The position numbers were made by a program, and so were the translations under genes. From the NCBI RefSeq assembly GCF_034555965.1, contig NZ_JAYDCK010000003.1, positions 3,378,501 to 3,442,500 on the forward strand: DNA of 64,000 bases. Reading direction: 5' to 3'. Positions 17,982-25,011 of the stretch are shown here, in pieces. Source of the DNA: Aquicoccus sp. G2-2 (GTDB lineage: Bacteria; Pseudomonadota; Alphaproteobacteria; Rhodobacterales; Rhodobacteraceae). Numbering within the stretch: position 1 is the first letter of the stretch; each line of letters opens with the position of its first letter. The notes under the pieces were generated by a model that was not told the origin of the DNA, ran no database searches, and was given only the letters and a program-made list of their open reading frames with translations.

Positions 17982-18942
17982 ACCCTTTGCGGGCCAGCGC
18001 GCTGCGCAACCGGCCAAGTTTCAGCGGCGCATGGGCGGCGCCGTCTTCTTGCGGCAAGAGCGCGTGAATAGTGGTCAGGTCGACCGCGCCGAAAGCAGCG
18101 ATCTGTGCGGCGATGGCGGCGAATACCTCGGGCCGGTGGCGGCGTTTGACCAGCGCCACGCGGGTGCCCGGTTGCAGCAGATGCGCGGCGAGGTGGAAGG
18201 CCGAGCCATCGGCCCCGACAAGCATCCTTGCGGCGAGGTAATGTTCGATCTGTTGGGTGATGGAATAGCGTTCGGGATGGAAGATGGTATAGCCCGCGCT
18301 GGCCATGATCTCTTCGATGTCCGCCTCGTGATCGACCAGCTTGTCTTCGCTTTCCAGCCGGGCGCGCGAGATATAGAGTTTTTCCGGGCCGTTGGGCACG
18401 AAGCCGTTTTCCAGCCGGGCGCGCACGAAATGGCGGAACTCGGGTGTGCCGGTGCTCCATGACAGGTGGCCGACGCCTTGACTGGGCACTAGCAGGGTCT
18501 CGACGCGGGCCGGTTCAAGCACCGGGATGGCGGGAATGTCGCCAATGAGGATTTTCAGCAATGCGGCCAGTTGCTTGCCGAAAAGCTTTGTCGGTTTGCG
18601 CCCCGGCATTGGCACGAAGAGAATGCTTTCGGGCGCTGTGCCAAGCTGATCCAGCGCCCAGAGCCGGGCGATGGTTTCAACAAGGAAATGGCCGAAATGC
18701 TGCCGCGCGATGCCGCCAAAGAGGTGACGCCCCGGAAGGGTTTCCAGCGTGGCGCTACCGCCGGGTGGTTTTGGCATATCGGACAGGCGCGGGCCGCTGA
18801 GCTGTGTGCGGGAGGTGTCGCAAAATGTGCCGTCGGGGCCGAACACACCATTGGGCAGGGTGCGCCCGTCCTGTGTGGGCACGATCAGCGCGTCGCGGAG
18901 CGTTTCAATCCGCGCGGCGGGGAGAGACGGGTGGTCGGCCAT
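17974..18942 (-). CDS. Glycosyltransferase family 61 (DUF563) protein
   Basis: This 322-residue protein has the DUF563/GT61 layout: GGIARQHFGHFLVETIARLWAL near residue 76, KLYISRAR near 195, and the conserved C-terminal core YTIFHPERYSITQQIEHYLAARMLVGADGSAFHLAAHL. Bacterial members are predicted to add sugars to surface glycans. The stop overlaps the exporter gene on the other strand. The start overlaps the ArsR stop by one base, so the two form one transcript, an unusual pairing of a regulator with a glycosyltransferase. Confidence 0.8.
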   Translation of the reverse strand: MADHPSLPAARIETLRDALIVPTQDGRTLPNGVFGPDGTFCDTSRTQLSGPRLSDMPKPPGGSATLETLPGRHLFGGIARQHFGHFLVETIARLWALDQLGTAPESILFVPMPGRKPTKLFGKQLAALLKILIGDIPAIPVLEPARVETLLVPSQGVGHLSWSTGTPEFRHFVRARLENGFVPNGPEKLYISRARLESEDKLVDHEADIEEIMASAGYTIFHPERYSITQQIEHYLAARMLVGADGSAFHLAAHLLQPGTRVALVKRRHRPEVFAAIAAQIAAFGAVDLTTIHALLPQEDGAAHAPLKLGRLRSALARKGFI

Positions 18943-19295
18943 CAGGGGGTTTCAGCCGCGTCGTCAGGGATGTCATTGCCAAGCTCTGCCTCAAGGAAGC
19001 GTTCGAACATGTCGAGATTGACCGGCTCGAACTGCCCGAAGCCCTGCATCCAGACCGAGGCGCCCCGCAGCGCGCCGGGTTCGAGCTTGCACCATTTCAC
19101 CCGACCGCGCTTTTCCTGCGAGATCAGCCCGGCGCGGGTGAGGATGCCGAGATGCTTGGAAATTGCGGCAAGCGACATGGTGAACGGCGCGGCCACGTCT
19201 GTCACCGCCATGTCGTCCTCAAGCAGCATCGACAGGATCGCCCGGCGGGTCGGGTCGGCCAGTGCTGCGAAGGTTTGATCAAGCTCGTTTGCCAT
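18942..19295 (-). CDS. ArsR family winged-helix repressor
   Basis: This 117-residue protein has the winged HTH ALADPTRRAILSMLLEDDMAVTDVAAPFTMSLAAISKHLGILTRAGLI, typical of the ArsR/SmtB subgroup that represses without metal. It has no Cys pair for metal sensing: the only Cys is in WCKLEP. No SRPBCC partner gene is adjacent; instead a GT61 gene overlaps the stop codon. It lies divergent to atpI and may control its own transcript. Confidence 0.9.
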   Translation of the reverse strand: MANELDQTFAALADPTRRAILSMLLEDDMAVTDVAAPFTMSLAAISKHLGILTRAGLISQEKRGRVKWCKLEPGALRGASVWMQGFGQFEPVNLDMFERFLEAELGNDIPDDAAETP

Positions 19296-19509
19296 GGGTT
19301 CATTTGGAAGGTTGGCGCGGTTTCGTCAACCGTTTGGTTGAATAAGCGGTTTGCGCGGAGTTGGCGCTAACAGGGGCAATTCGGGAGGTGGAAGACTTGT
19401 CGGGCTGTTCATATTATGGCGCATAAACAATATCTTACGCCGGTTTCGCGGCGATGAACGGCGCGCTTGACTCCGAGGTGCTGCGCCAATAGCTAAGGGG
19501 CGATCATTC

Positions 19510-19875
19510 ATGGGGGTTTTCGACGTGTCTGAGCCCGGCCCACCGGCGGATCCGAAAGAGCGGCTAAAGCAGCTTGAAGCGCGGATCGAGGCGGCCAAGG
19601 CAGCAAAGGCACCGGTGAAGCGCCATCAGGACGAGCATTATTCGCAAGCGCAGCAAGGCTGGCGAATGGTGACGGAGCTGGTTGCCGGTCTTCTGATCGG
19701 TTTTGGCATTGGGTACGGGCTGGATCGCCTGTTCGGAACGCTTCCGATTTTCCTGGTGCTGTTCACATTGTTGGGCTTTGTGGCCGGAGTTCGCACGATG
19801 ATGCGCACGGCGAAAGAGCTTCAGCAGACAGATACGGCCCCACGGGGCGATGAAGATGAAGACGAGAGGGCTTAG
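19510..19875 (+). CDS. atpI: ATP synthase protein I
   Basis: This 121-residue protein has a charged N-terminal stretch (ERLKQLEARIEAAKAAK) and two membrane helices (ELVAGLLIGFGIGYGLDRLF and PIFLVLFTLLGFVAGVRTMM). It ends in an acidic tail DEDEDERA. AtpI helps assemble the c-ring of the F0 sector. It heads the F0 operon, with only 3 bases before atpB. The ATG at 19510 starts MGVFDVSEPG. Confidence 0.93.
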   Translation: MGVFDVSEPGPPADPKERLKQLEARIEAAKAAKAPVKRHQDEHYSQAQQGWRMVTELVAGLLIGFGIGYGLDRLFGTLPIFLVLFTLLGFVAGVRTMMRTAKELQQTDTAPRGDEDEDERA

Positions 19876-19878
19876 GAC

Positions 19879-20688
19879 GTGGCAACCGAGACGCACATAG
19901 CCGAGACGGCAACGCAAGCCGCCGGACACGGCGCTGAAGGTGGGTTGACCTTTCACCCGATGGACCAATTCATCATCAAGCCGCTTTTTGGGCATGGTGA
20001 TGTGGGCACATTCACAGTGACCAACGCGACCTTGTGGATGGCGATTGCGGTTCTGGCGACCGTTGCGCTTCTGATCCTTGGGACTTCGCGGCGCGCGATG
20101 GTGCCGAGCCGGACGCAATCGGTGGCCGAGTTGGCCTATGGCTTCGTTTACAAGATGGTTGAGGACGTCACCGGCAAGGAAGGGTTGAAGTATTTCCCCT
20201 ATATCATGACGATCTTCATGTTCACGGTTTTTGCCAACATGCTTGGCCTTTTGCCGATGTCGTTCACCACCACCTCGCATCTGGCAGTGACCGGGTTTCT
20301 GGCGATTGCGGTGTTTCTTTCGGTAACGATCCTTGGGTTCGTGAAGCATGGCTTTGGGTTTCTGGGTGTGTTCTGGATCACCAGTGCGCCGCTGCCGCTG
20401 CGCCCGATCCTTGCGATTATCGAGGTGATTTCCTATTTCGTGCGTCCGGTCAGCCACTCGATCCGGCTTATGGGCAACATGATGGCCGGCCATGCGGTGA
20501 TGAAGGTGTTCGCCGCGTTTGCGCCGCTGATCCTGATGTCGGGCATTGGTATCGTGGTGACGCCAGCGTCGATCATTGCGATCAGCGCGATTTATGCGCT
20601 CGAAGTGCTGGTGGCGTTCATTCAGGCATATGTGTTCACCATTCTGACCTGCATCTATCTCAGGGACGCATTGCATCCGCATCACTAA
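19879..20688 (+). CDS. atpB: F0F1 ATP synthase subunit a
   Basis: This 269-residue membrane protein starts with GTG. It carries the essential proton-path Arg196 in [19 protein letters not shown] and the C-terminal helix region [27 protein letters not shown]. It forms the stator side of the proton channel against the c-ring. It lies 3 bases after atpI and is followed by a small palindrome and then atpE. Confidence 0.97.
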   Translation: MATETHIAETATQAAGHGAEGGLTFHPMDQFIIKPLFGHGDVGTFTVTNATLWMAIAVLATVALLILGTSRRAMVPSRTQSVAELAYGFVYKMVEDVTGKEGLKYFPYIMTIFMFTVFANMLGLLPMSFTTTSHLAVTGFLAIAVFLSVTILGFVKHGFGFLGVFWITSAPLPLRPILAIIEVISYFVRPVSHSIRLMGNMMAGHAVMKVFAAFAPLILMSGIGIVVTPASIIAISAIYALEVLVAFIQAYVFTILTCIYLRDALHPHH

Positions 20689-20708
20689 CGACAACCATCA
20701 AGGGTAAT

Positions 20709-20732
20709 GGTGGGTTGAAAGCCCACCCTACA
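20709..20732. repeat. Small palindromic repeat inside the F0 operon
   Basis: GGTGGG (20709-20714) pairs with CCCACC (20722-20727) around TTGAAAG, followed by CTACA. It matches the dispersed family at 11055, 35602 and 40201 and lies between atpB and atpE. Confidence 0.6.
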
Positions 20733-20766
20733 AATTTCAGCCAATTCCAACGTAAGGAGAATCGAA

Positions 20767-21003
20767 ATGGAAGGCGATATCGTACAAATGGGCGCTTATA
20801 TTGGTGCCGGTCTGGCCTGTACGGGCATGGGCGGAGCCGCTGTGGGCATCGGGCATGTGGTGGGTAACTACCTCTCTGGCGCACTGCGCAACCCGTCGGC
20901 CGCAGGTGGCCAGACAGCGACGATGTTTATCGGCATCGCGTTTTCGGAAGCTCTGGGGATCTTCTCGTTCCTCGTTGCCCTTCTGCTGATGTTCGCCGTC
21001 TGA
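20767..21003 (+). CDS. atpE: F0F1 ATP synthase subunit c
   Basis: This 78-residue hairpin of two helices has the polar loop RNPSA and the proton-binding Glu61 in [11 protein letters not shown]. It has a Gly-rich first helix ([18 protein letters not shown]), and several copies form the rotor ring. The glutamate and flanking residues are typical of a proton-driven ring; I see no sodium-binding signature. A good AAGGAG site precedes the ATG. Confidence 0.97.
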   Translation: MEGDIVQMGAYIGAGLACTGMGGAAVGIGHVVGNYLSGALRNPSAAGGQTATMFIGIAFSEALGIFSFLVALLLMFAV

Positions 21004-21085
21004 TCCGGACCGGATTTCCTTACGCTCGGGTGGGCCTCTGCCAAGCGGCCGCCCGTTGTAATCCCGGTTCGAGGAGGGTGTGAAC

Positions 21086-21643
21086 ATGGCAGCAGGAACG
21101 CTTCCTATCGAAGCCGAAGCCGCCGGTCAGTGCGTTGATGCGCATGGCGGGGCAATCGGTATGCCGCAGCTTTGTAATGCGTGGATGGGCAACCAGATTT
21201 TCTGGTTGGTGGTCACGCTGGTGGTGCTTTACCTGATCCTGTCGCGCGTGGCGTTGCCACGGATCGCGGCGGTTCTGGCTGAGCGGCAAGGGACGATCAC
21301 CAATGATCTTGCTGCCGCAGAGGACCTGAAACAAAAGGCTGTGGAGGCCGAAGAGGCCTACAATAAGGCGCTGGCCGATGCGCGGATCGAGGCAAGCCGG
21401 ATCGTGGCGGATGCCAAGGCCGAGATGCAGGCCAATCTTGATGTCGAGATCGCCAAGGCCGATGCCGAGATCGCGGCGAAATCCGCCGAAAGCGAGAAAG
21501 CCATCGCGGAAATCCGCGCCGGGGCGCTCGACGCGGTGAAAGTTGTCGCCAAGGACACCGCCAAGGAAATCGTCGCGGCGATGGGCGGCAAGGCCGAGGC
21601 GCGCACGATCACTTCGGCGGTCAATGCACGGATGAAAGGGTGA
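21086..21643 (+). CDS. F0F1 ATP synthase subunit b'
   Basis: This 185-residue protein has one N-terminal membrane helix ([25 protein letters not shown]) followed by a long Ala/Glu/Lys coiled coil. The extended N-terminus and helix fit the b' partner that pairs with b in alphaproteobacteria and photosynthetic bacteria. GAGGAGG upstream supports the ATG at 21086; a GTG two codons earlier is possible. Its stop overlaps a GTG of the next gene. Confidence 0.93.
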   Translation: MAAGTLPIEAEAAGQCVDAHGGAIGMPQLCNAWMGNQIFWLVVTLVVLYLILSRVALPRIAAVLAERQGTITNDLAAAEDLKQKAVEAEEAYNKALADARIEASRIVADAKAEMQANLDVEIAKADAEIAAKSAESEKAIAEIRAGALDAVKVVAKDTAKEIVAAMGGKAEARTITSAVNARMKG

Positions 21644-21648
21644 GCAAG

Positions 21649-22206
21649 ATGCGCATTATTGCAACCATGATTGCCCTTTTCGCGGCCAGCCCGGCGCTGG
21701 CCTCTACGGGGCTGCAATTCTCGCTGCACAATACCAACTTCGTGGTGATTGTGGCATTCCTTCTGTTCATTGCGGTGCTGATCTATGTGAAGGTGCCGGG
21801 TCTTGTGGCGGGAATGCTCGACAAGCGCGCCGAGGGTATTCAGGCGGAACTGCACGAGGCGCGCAAGCTGCGTGAAGAAGCGCAGAGCGTCCTTGCTTCT
21901 TATGAGCGTAAGCAAAAGGAAGTTGCCGAGCACGCCGAGCGGATCGTTACCGGGGCCAAAGAGGAAGCCCGGCTGGCGGCGGAGCAGGCCAAGGAAGACC
22001 TGAAGGTTTCCATTAAGCGACGCCTTGCGGCGGCGCAGGAGCAGATTGCCTCTGCGCAGTCATCGGCGGTGAAGGAAGTGCGGGATCAGGCGATTCAAAT
22101 CGCTGTGGGTGCCGCGCGCGAGGTAATTGCCAAGCAGATGACCGCGGCGGATGGTAACAAGCTGATTGATGACGCCATTGGTCAGGTGGACGCCAAGCTG
22201 CACTGA
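21649..22206 (+). CDS. atpF: F0F1 ATP synthase subunit b
   Basis: This protein of about 185 residues begins MRIIATMIALFAASPALA, which resembles a signal peptide. A membrane helix (NFVVIVAFLLFIAVLIYVKVP) and a long helical stalk ending in IDDAIGQVDAKLH follow. With b' it forms the peripheral stalk. An in-frame GTG at 21640 overlaps the b' stop (GTGA) and could be used instead. The F1 genes are not here, the usual split arrangement in this group. A terminator follows. Confidence 0.93.
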   Translation: MRIIATMIALFAASPALASTGLQFSLHNTNFVVIVAFLLFIAVLIYVKVPGLVAGMLDKRAEGIQAELHEARKLREEAQSVLASYERKQKEVAEHAERIVTGAKEEARLAAEQAKEDLKVSIKRRLAAAQEQIASAQSSAVKEVRDQAIQIAVGAAREVIAKQMTAADGNKLIDDAIGQVDAKLH

Positions 22207-22234
22207 GCTGTATTTACCTATATTCGATGCGAAG

Positions 22235-22260
22235 AACCCGGACCCTGTGTTCGGGTTTTT
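22235..22260 (+). terminator. Rho-independent terminator of the F0 operon
   Basis: AACCCG (22235-22240) pairs with CGGGTT (22252-22257) and the sequence continues in T residues. It sits 29 bases after the atpF stop and touches the end of the convergent GntR-type gene. Confidence 0.85.
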
Positions 22261-23027
22261 CATTTACTGGCGTCGTGTTCGATCCGTTGGCGGGCGACTC
22301 TCTCGTTCTGCTCTGCTTTTGCCTGTGCGGCGAAGGCGGCTTCGACGAAATCGAGATGCGCTTCGATCATGGCGCGGGCGGCGGCGGGATCGCGCGCCTG
22401 AAGCGCGGCGTTGATGGCGCGGTGCTGATTCAGCAGGTCTTCGCGGGTGGTTTTCTGGGCGAACATGCGGGCGCGGTTATAGAACACGCCTTCGCGCAGG
22501 AGATCATACATAGAGCGCATCATGTGCAGCATGATGACGTTATGGCTGGCCTCGATGATTGCCATGTGGAAGGCCGCGTCAAGATCGGCCTCATCCTTGG
22601 GCGCGGGGCGGGCATGGGCCGCTTCCATCCGGCGAAAGGCGGTGTCGATCACCCTGAGATCAAGATCGGAGGCGAGCCGTGCGGCACGTTCGGCGGCCAA
22701 CCCTTCCATATCGCGCCGGAAGGCGAGGTAGTCTTGCACCGCCTCGTTATGCGCGCCGAAAAGCTTTACCAGCGCCGGGGAAAAGGCGGAGCCAAGCACA
22801 TCAGCGACATAGACGCCGGAGCCGGCTTTGGCACTGAGCAAGCCGCTGGCCTGCAACTCGGCCAGCGCGTCGCGCAGCGAGGGGCGCGAGACTGCGAGCT
22901 TTTCGGCCAGTTCACGCTCTGGCGGGAGGCGCTCTCCGGGGCGCAGGATACCGCGCAGGATCAGAAGCTCGATCTGGCGCACCACGGCGCTTGAGAGCTT
23001 TTCGGAGTGGACAGGGTGAAAGGGCAT
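22260..23027 (-). CDS. GntR family regulator, FadR/FCD type
   Basis: The product is 255 residues. The winged HTH (about 10-75) contains RPGERLPPERELAEKLAVSRPSLRDALAELQASGLL. The all-helical FCD ligand domain (about 95-240) has the metal-binding His/Asp pattern in DLDAAFHMAIIEASHN, LLNQHRAI and AMIEAHLDF. Such regulators sense small organic acids (pyruvate, lactate, glycolate and similar). The sequence is closest in style to PdhR/LldR/GlcC types, but no metabolic target gene is adjacent. A palindromic operator lies 21 bases upstream of its start, suggesting autoregulation. Confidence 0.9.
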   Translation of the reverse strand: MPFHPVHSEKLSSAVVRQIELLILRGILRPGERLPPERELAEKLAVSRPSLRDALAELQASGLLSAKAGSGVYVADVLGSAFSPALVKLFGAHNEAVQDYLAFRRDMEGLAAERAARLASDLDLRVIDTAFRRMEAAHARPAPKDEADLDAAFHMAIIEASHNVIMLHMMRSMYDLLREGVFYNRARMFAQKTTREDLLNQHRAINAALQARDPAAARAMIEAHLDFVEAAFAAQAKAEQNERVARQRIEHDASK

Positions 23028-23048
23028 TGCGGGCCATTATGATCAACT

Positions 23049-23065
23049 GGTCAGATAATATGACC
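23049..23065. promoter_or_regulatory. Putative FCD-regulator operator
   Basis: GGTCA (23049-23053) and TGACC (23061-23065) form an inverted repeat around 7 bases, inside AACTGGTCAGATAATATGAC. It resembles the T-GGT-N-ACC-A style sites of FadR/PdhR-type regulators and lies directly upstream of the GntR-type gene. Confidence 0.5.
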
Positions 23066-23126
23066 GCATATGAAGTTTAGAGCAAGGTCCGTTGGGCGGT
23101 CTGGCCGTCTGTTGGGGCTGCCTGCT

Positions 23127-23179
23127 TTAAAGCGTTTCGGCATATTGACCGACCACGGCAATATGCCGAAACGCTTTAA
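23127..23179. repeat. Perfect 21-bp inverted repeat with 11-base loop
   Basis: The arms TTAAAGCGTTTCGGCATATT-G (23127-23147) and its exact complement (23159-23179) flank ACCGACCACGG. It ends 34 bases before the lipoprotein gene at 23214 and is the strongest hairpin in the window. It has short A/T tracts on both outer ends rather than a long T-run. The GCGTTTCG/CGAAACGC core is also found at 60230-60272. Confidence 0.9.
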
Positions 23180-23213
23180 CCGTATCTTAACTAAGGTCGC
23201 GTCTGCTGGGCGG

Positions 23214-23624
23214 ATGAGAATGATGCTGATTTCATGCGCGGTCCTGCTACTTGGTTGCAACACGCCCAGCCCGGCGTTTCGCGGGGTGGAGCCAGTGCGG
23301 ATCACCGTAGGGCAAAGCACGTTTGATGTGCGGGTGAATGGCAACCGGGCAGAGGCGATCAGGTTGAACAAGGAATGGGCGCCACGGCTTGAGGCGGTGG
23401 CACCGAGGGCGGTTGCGGCAATCGAAAAGGTTTCGGGCTGCACCGTCTATCGCACAGGCGGCGATGCGGCGCTGATTCTGGCGCGGTTGAAATGCGACAA
23501 GGGTGCGGTGCCGGTGATGCCGCCGGAGCGGGTTGAATATGACTGCGATATTGAGGATGCGTATGGCCATCGCGATGCCGGTGTGGCGGGGACCGATATG
23601 ACTTGCACGCAGCGGCGGTTTTGA
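23214..23624 (+). CDS. Small lipoprotein of unknown function
   Basis: This 136-residue protein begins MRMMLISCAVLLLGC, a lipoprotein signal with a lipobox LLGC (lipidated Cys15). The mature part is beta-rich (VRITVGQSTFDVRVNGNRAEAIRLNKEW) with four further Cys residues that may form disulfides (GCTVYR, LKCDKG, YDCDIED, MTCTQRR). It is predicted to sit in the envelope. I do not recognise a family. An upstream extension to 23070 would pass through the inverted repeat and is rejected. Confidence 0.7.
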   Translation: MRMMLISCAVLLLGCNTPSPAFRGVEPVRITVGQSTFDVRVNGNRAEAIRLNKEWAPRLEAVAPRAVAAIEKVSGCTVYRTGGDAALILARLKCDKGAVPVMPPERVEYDCDIEDAYGHRDAGVAGTDMTCTQRRF

Positions 23625-23661
23625 TGCGGCGGTGGCGGGCGGTGCGCCGCTCAGACGTAGT

Positions 23662-24906
23662 TCATGGGGTCTCGCGCAGGAAGTTGAGAAACGCCGGTGA
23701 GGGATAGCCATCCGGAGTTAAAGCGTGCGCTTTCTGATAGGCGCGCACCGAAGAGATGGTGAGCGGACCAATGCGGCCATCGAGCTTTTGCGGATCGAAC
23801 CCGCGTTGGCGCAAAAGACGCTGGAGCGCCACCCGTTCGTCAAAGCTTAGCGCGCGGTCCTTGCGTGGCCAGCTTGCCTTGATCGCAGGGCCACCTTTGA
23901 GGCGGTCGGCAAGATGGCCGACGCCGATCACATAGGCATCGGCGGTGTTGTAGCTTTCCAGCACGGCGAAGTTGCGGAAGATGAGAAAGGCAGCACCGTG
24001 CGCCCCGCCGGGAAGCAGGACGGACGCGGGGCCGTAATCGGGAACGGCGTGGCCGGACATATCGCGGATGCCGAGATTGGCCCATTCGGAGGGGAGTTTT
24101 TCGATCTCGCGTTGGGCGAGCAGGTAATTGAAACCCTCGGGCAATTGAACTTCGACCCCCCAGGGCAGGCCGGTTTGCCAGCCGTTCGCCTTGAGATACG
24201 CCGCCGTGGAGGCGAGCGCATCGGTCGGGTCGTCGCGCCAGATGTCGCGCTTGCCGTCGCCATCGAAATCCTGTGCCAGTGACAGGTAAGAGGCGGGCAT
24301 GAATTGGGTGTGGCCCATCGCCCCGGCCCAGCTGCCTTTCATCCGGGCCGGTGTGGTATCGCCATTGGCAAGAATTTTGAGCGCATCGAGAAGCTGATCC
24401 TCAAAAAACGCACCGCGGCGGCCATCGAAGGCCAGTGTCGCCAGCGCATCAATGGTGGGGATCGAGCCGCGATAGCTGCCATAGGCGCTTTCCAGCCCCC
24501 AGATCGCCGCGACGATCTCTTTTTCGACGCCGTAGCGGGCTTCGATCTTGGCGAGGGTCGCCGCGTATTTCTTCATCGCCTTGCGGCCCGCAGTGATTCG
24601 GGCATCGGAAACGGCACTGTCGAGATAGACCCAGACGGTTTTGGTAAACTCGTTCTGGGTGCGGTCTTTCTGGATCACGTCGGCGTTGTAGCGGGCGGTG
24701 TCAAAGGCAGCGGAGAGCACGGATTGAGGGATGCCTTTTGCTGCGGCGCGGGTGCGGAAATCTGCCAGCCAATGATGAAACGCTCCGTTCTTGGTGGAGA
24801 TAATGGCATTGCGTTGCTTGGGCCGGGGAGAGGTTTCCGGCGCTTCGGCTATCGCCGTGGATGCGAAGATGAGCCCCGCAAGCACGGGGAGGAGGTGAAA
24901 ATACAT
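23662..24906 (-). CDS. Lytic murein transglycosylase, MltB type with peptidoglycan-binding domain
   Basis: The product is 414 residues. A signal peptide (MYFHLLPVLAGLIFASTAIAEA) is followed by an MltB-like SLT domain with catalytic Glu in AAIWGLESAYGSYRG and the motif GHTQFMPASYL. A further DFDGDGKRDIW loop resembles a calcium site. A C-terminal PG_binding_1 domain (about 345-405, LQRLLRQRGFDPQKLDGRIGPLTISSVRAYQ) follows. It cleaves glycan strands in the periplasm with formation of anhydromuropeptides. It is closer to the family with a C-terminal binding domain than to E. coli MltB itself. Confidence 0.93.
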   Translation of the reverse strand: MYFHLLPVLAGLIFASTAIAEAPETSPRPKQRNAIISTKNGAFHHWLADFRTRAAAKGIPQSVLSAAFDTARYNADVIQKDRTQNEFTKTVWVYLDSAVSDARITAGRKAMKKYAATLAKIEARYGVEKEIVAAIWGLESAYGSYRGSIPTIDALATLAFDGRRGAFFEDQLLDALKILANGDTTPARMKGSWAGAMGHTQFMPASYLSLAQDFDGDGKRDIWRDDPTDALASTAAYLKANGWQTGLPWGVEVQLPEGFNYLLAQREIEKLPSEWANLGIRDMSGHAVPDYGPASVLLPGGAHGAAFLIFRNFAVLESYNTADAYVIGVGHLADRLKGGPAIKASWPRKDRALSFDERVALQRLLRQRGFDPQKLDGRIGPLTISSVRAYQKAHALTPDGYPSPAFLNFLRETP

Positions 24907-25011
24907 ATGCTCGTGCCCCTTTTGGCGGGTTCTAAGCGCAATGGTAAGGCCAAATTGGCAATCGGGGAAGAGGGGCGACGCGGCGGGCGCAGGCTCATGC
25001 GCGAGAATACG

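Noticed and set aside
23214..23624. Translation start at 23070 for the lipoprotein
   Set aside because: It would translate through the perfect inverted repeat and bury the lipobox; the ATG at 23214 puts the signal at the N-terminus.
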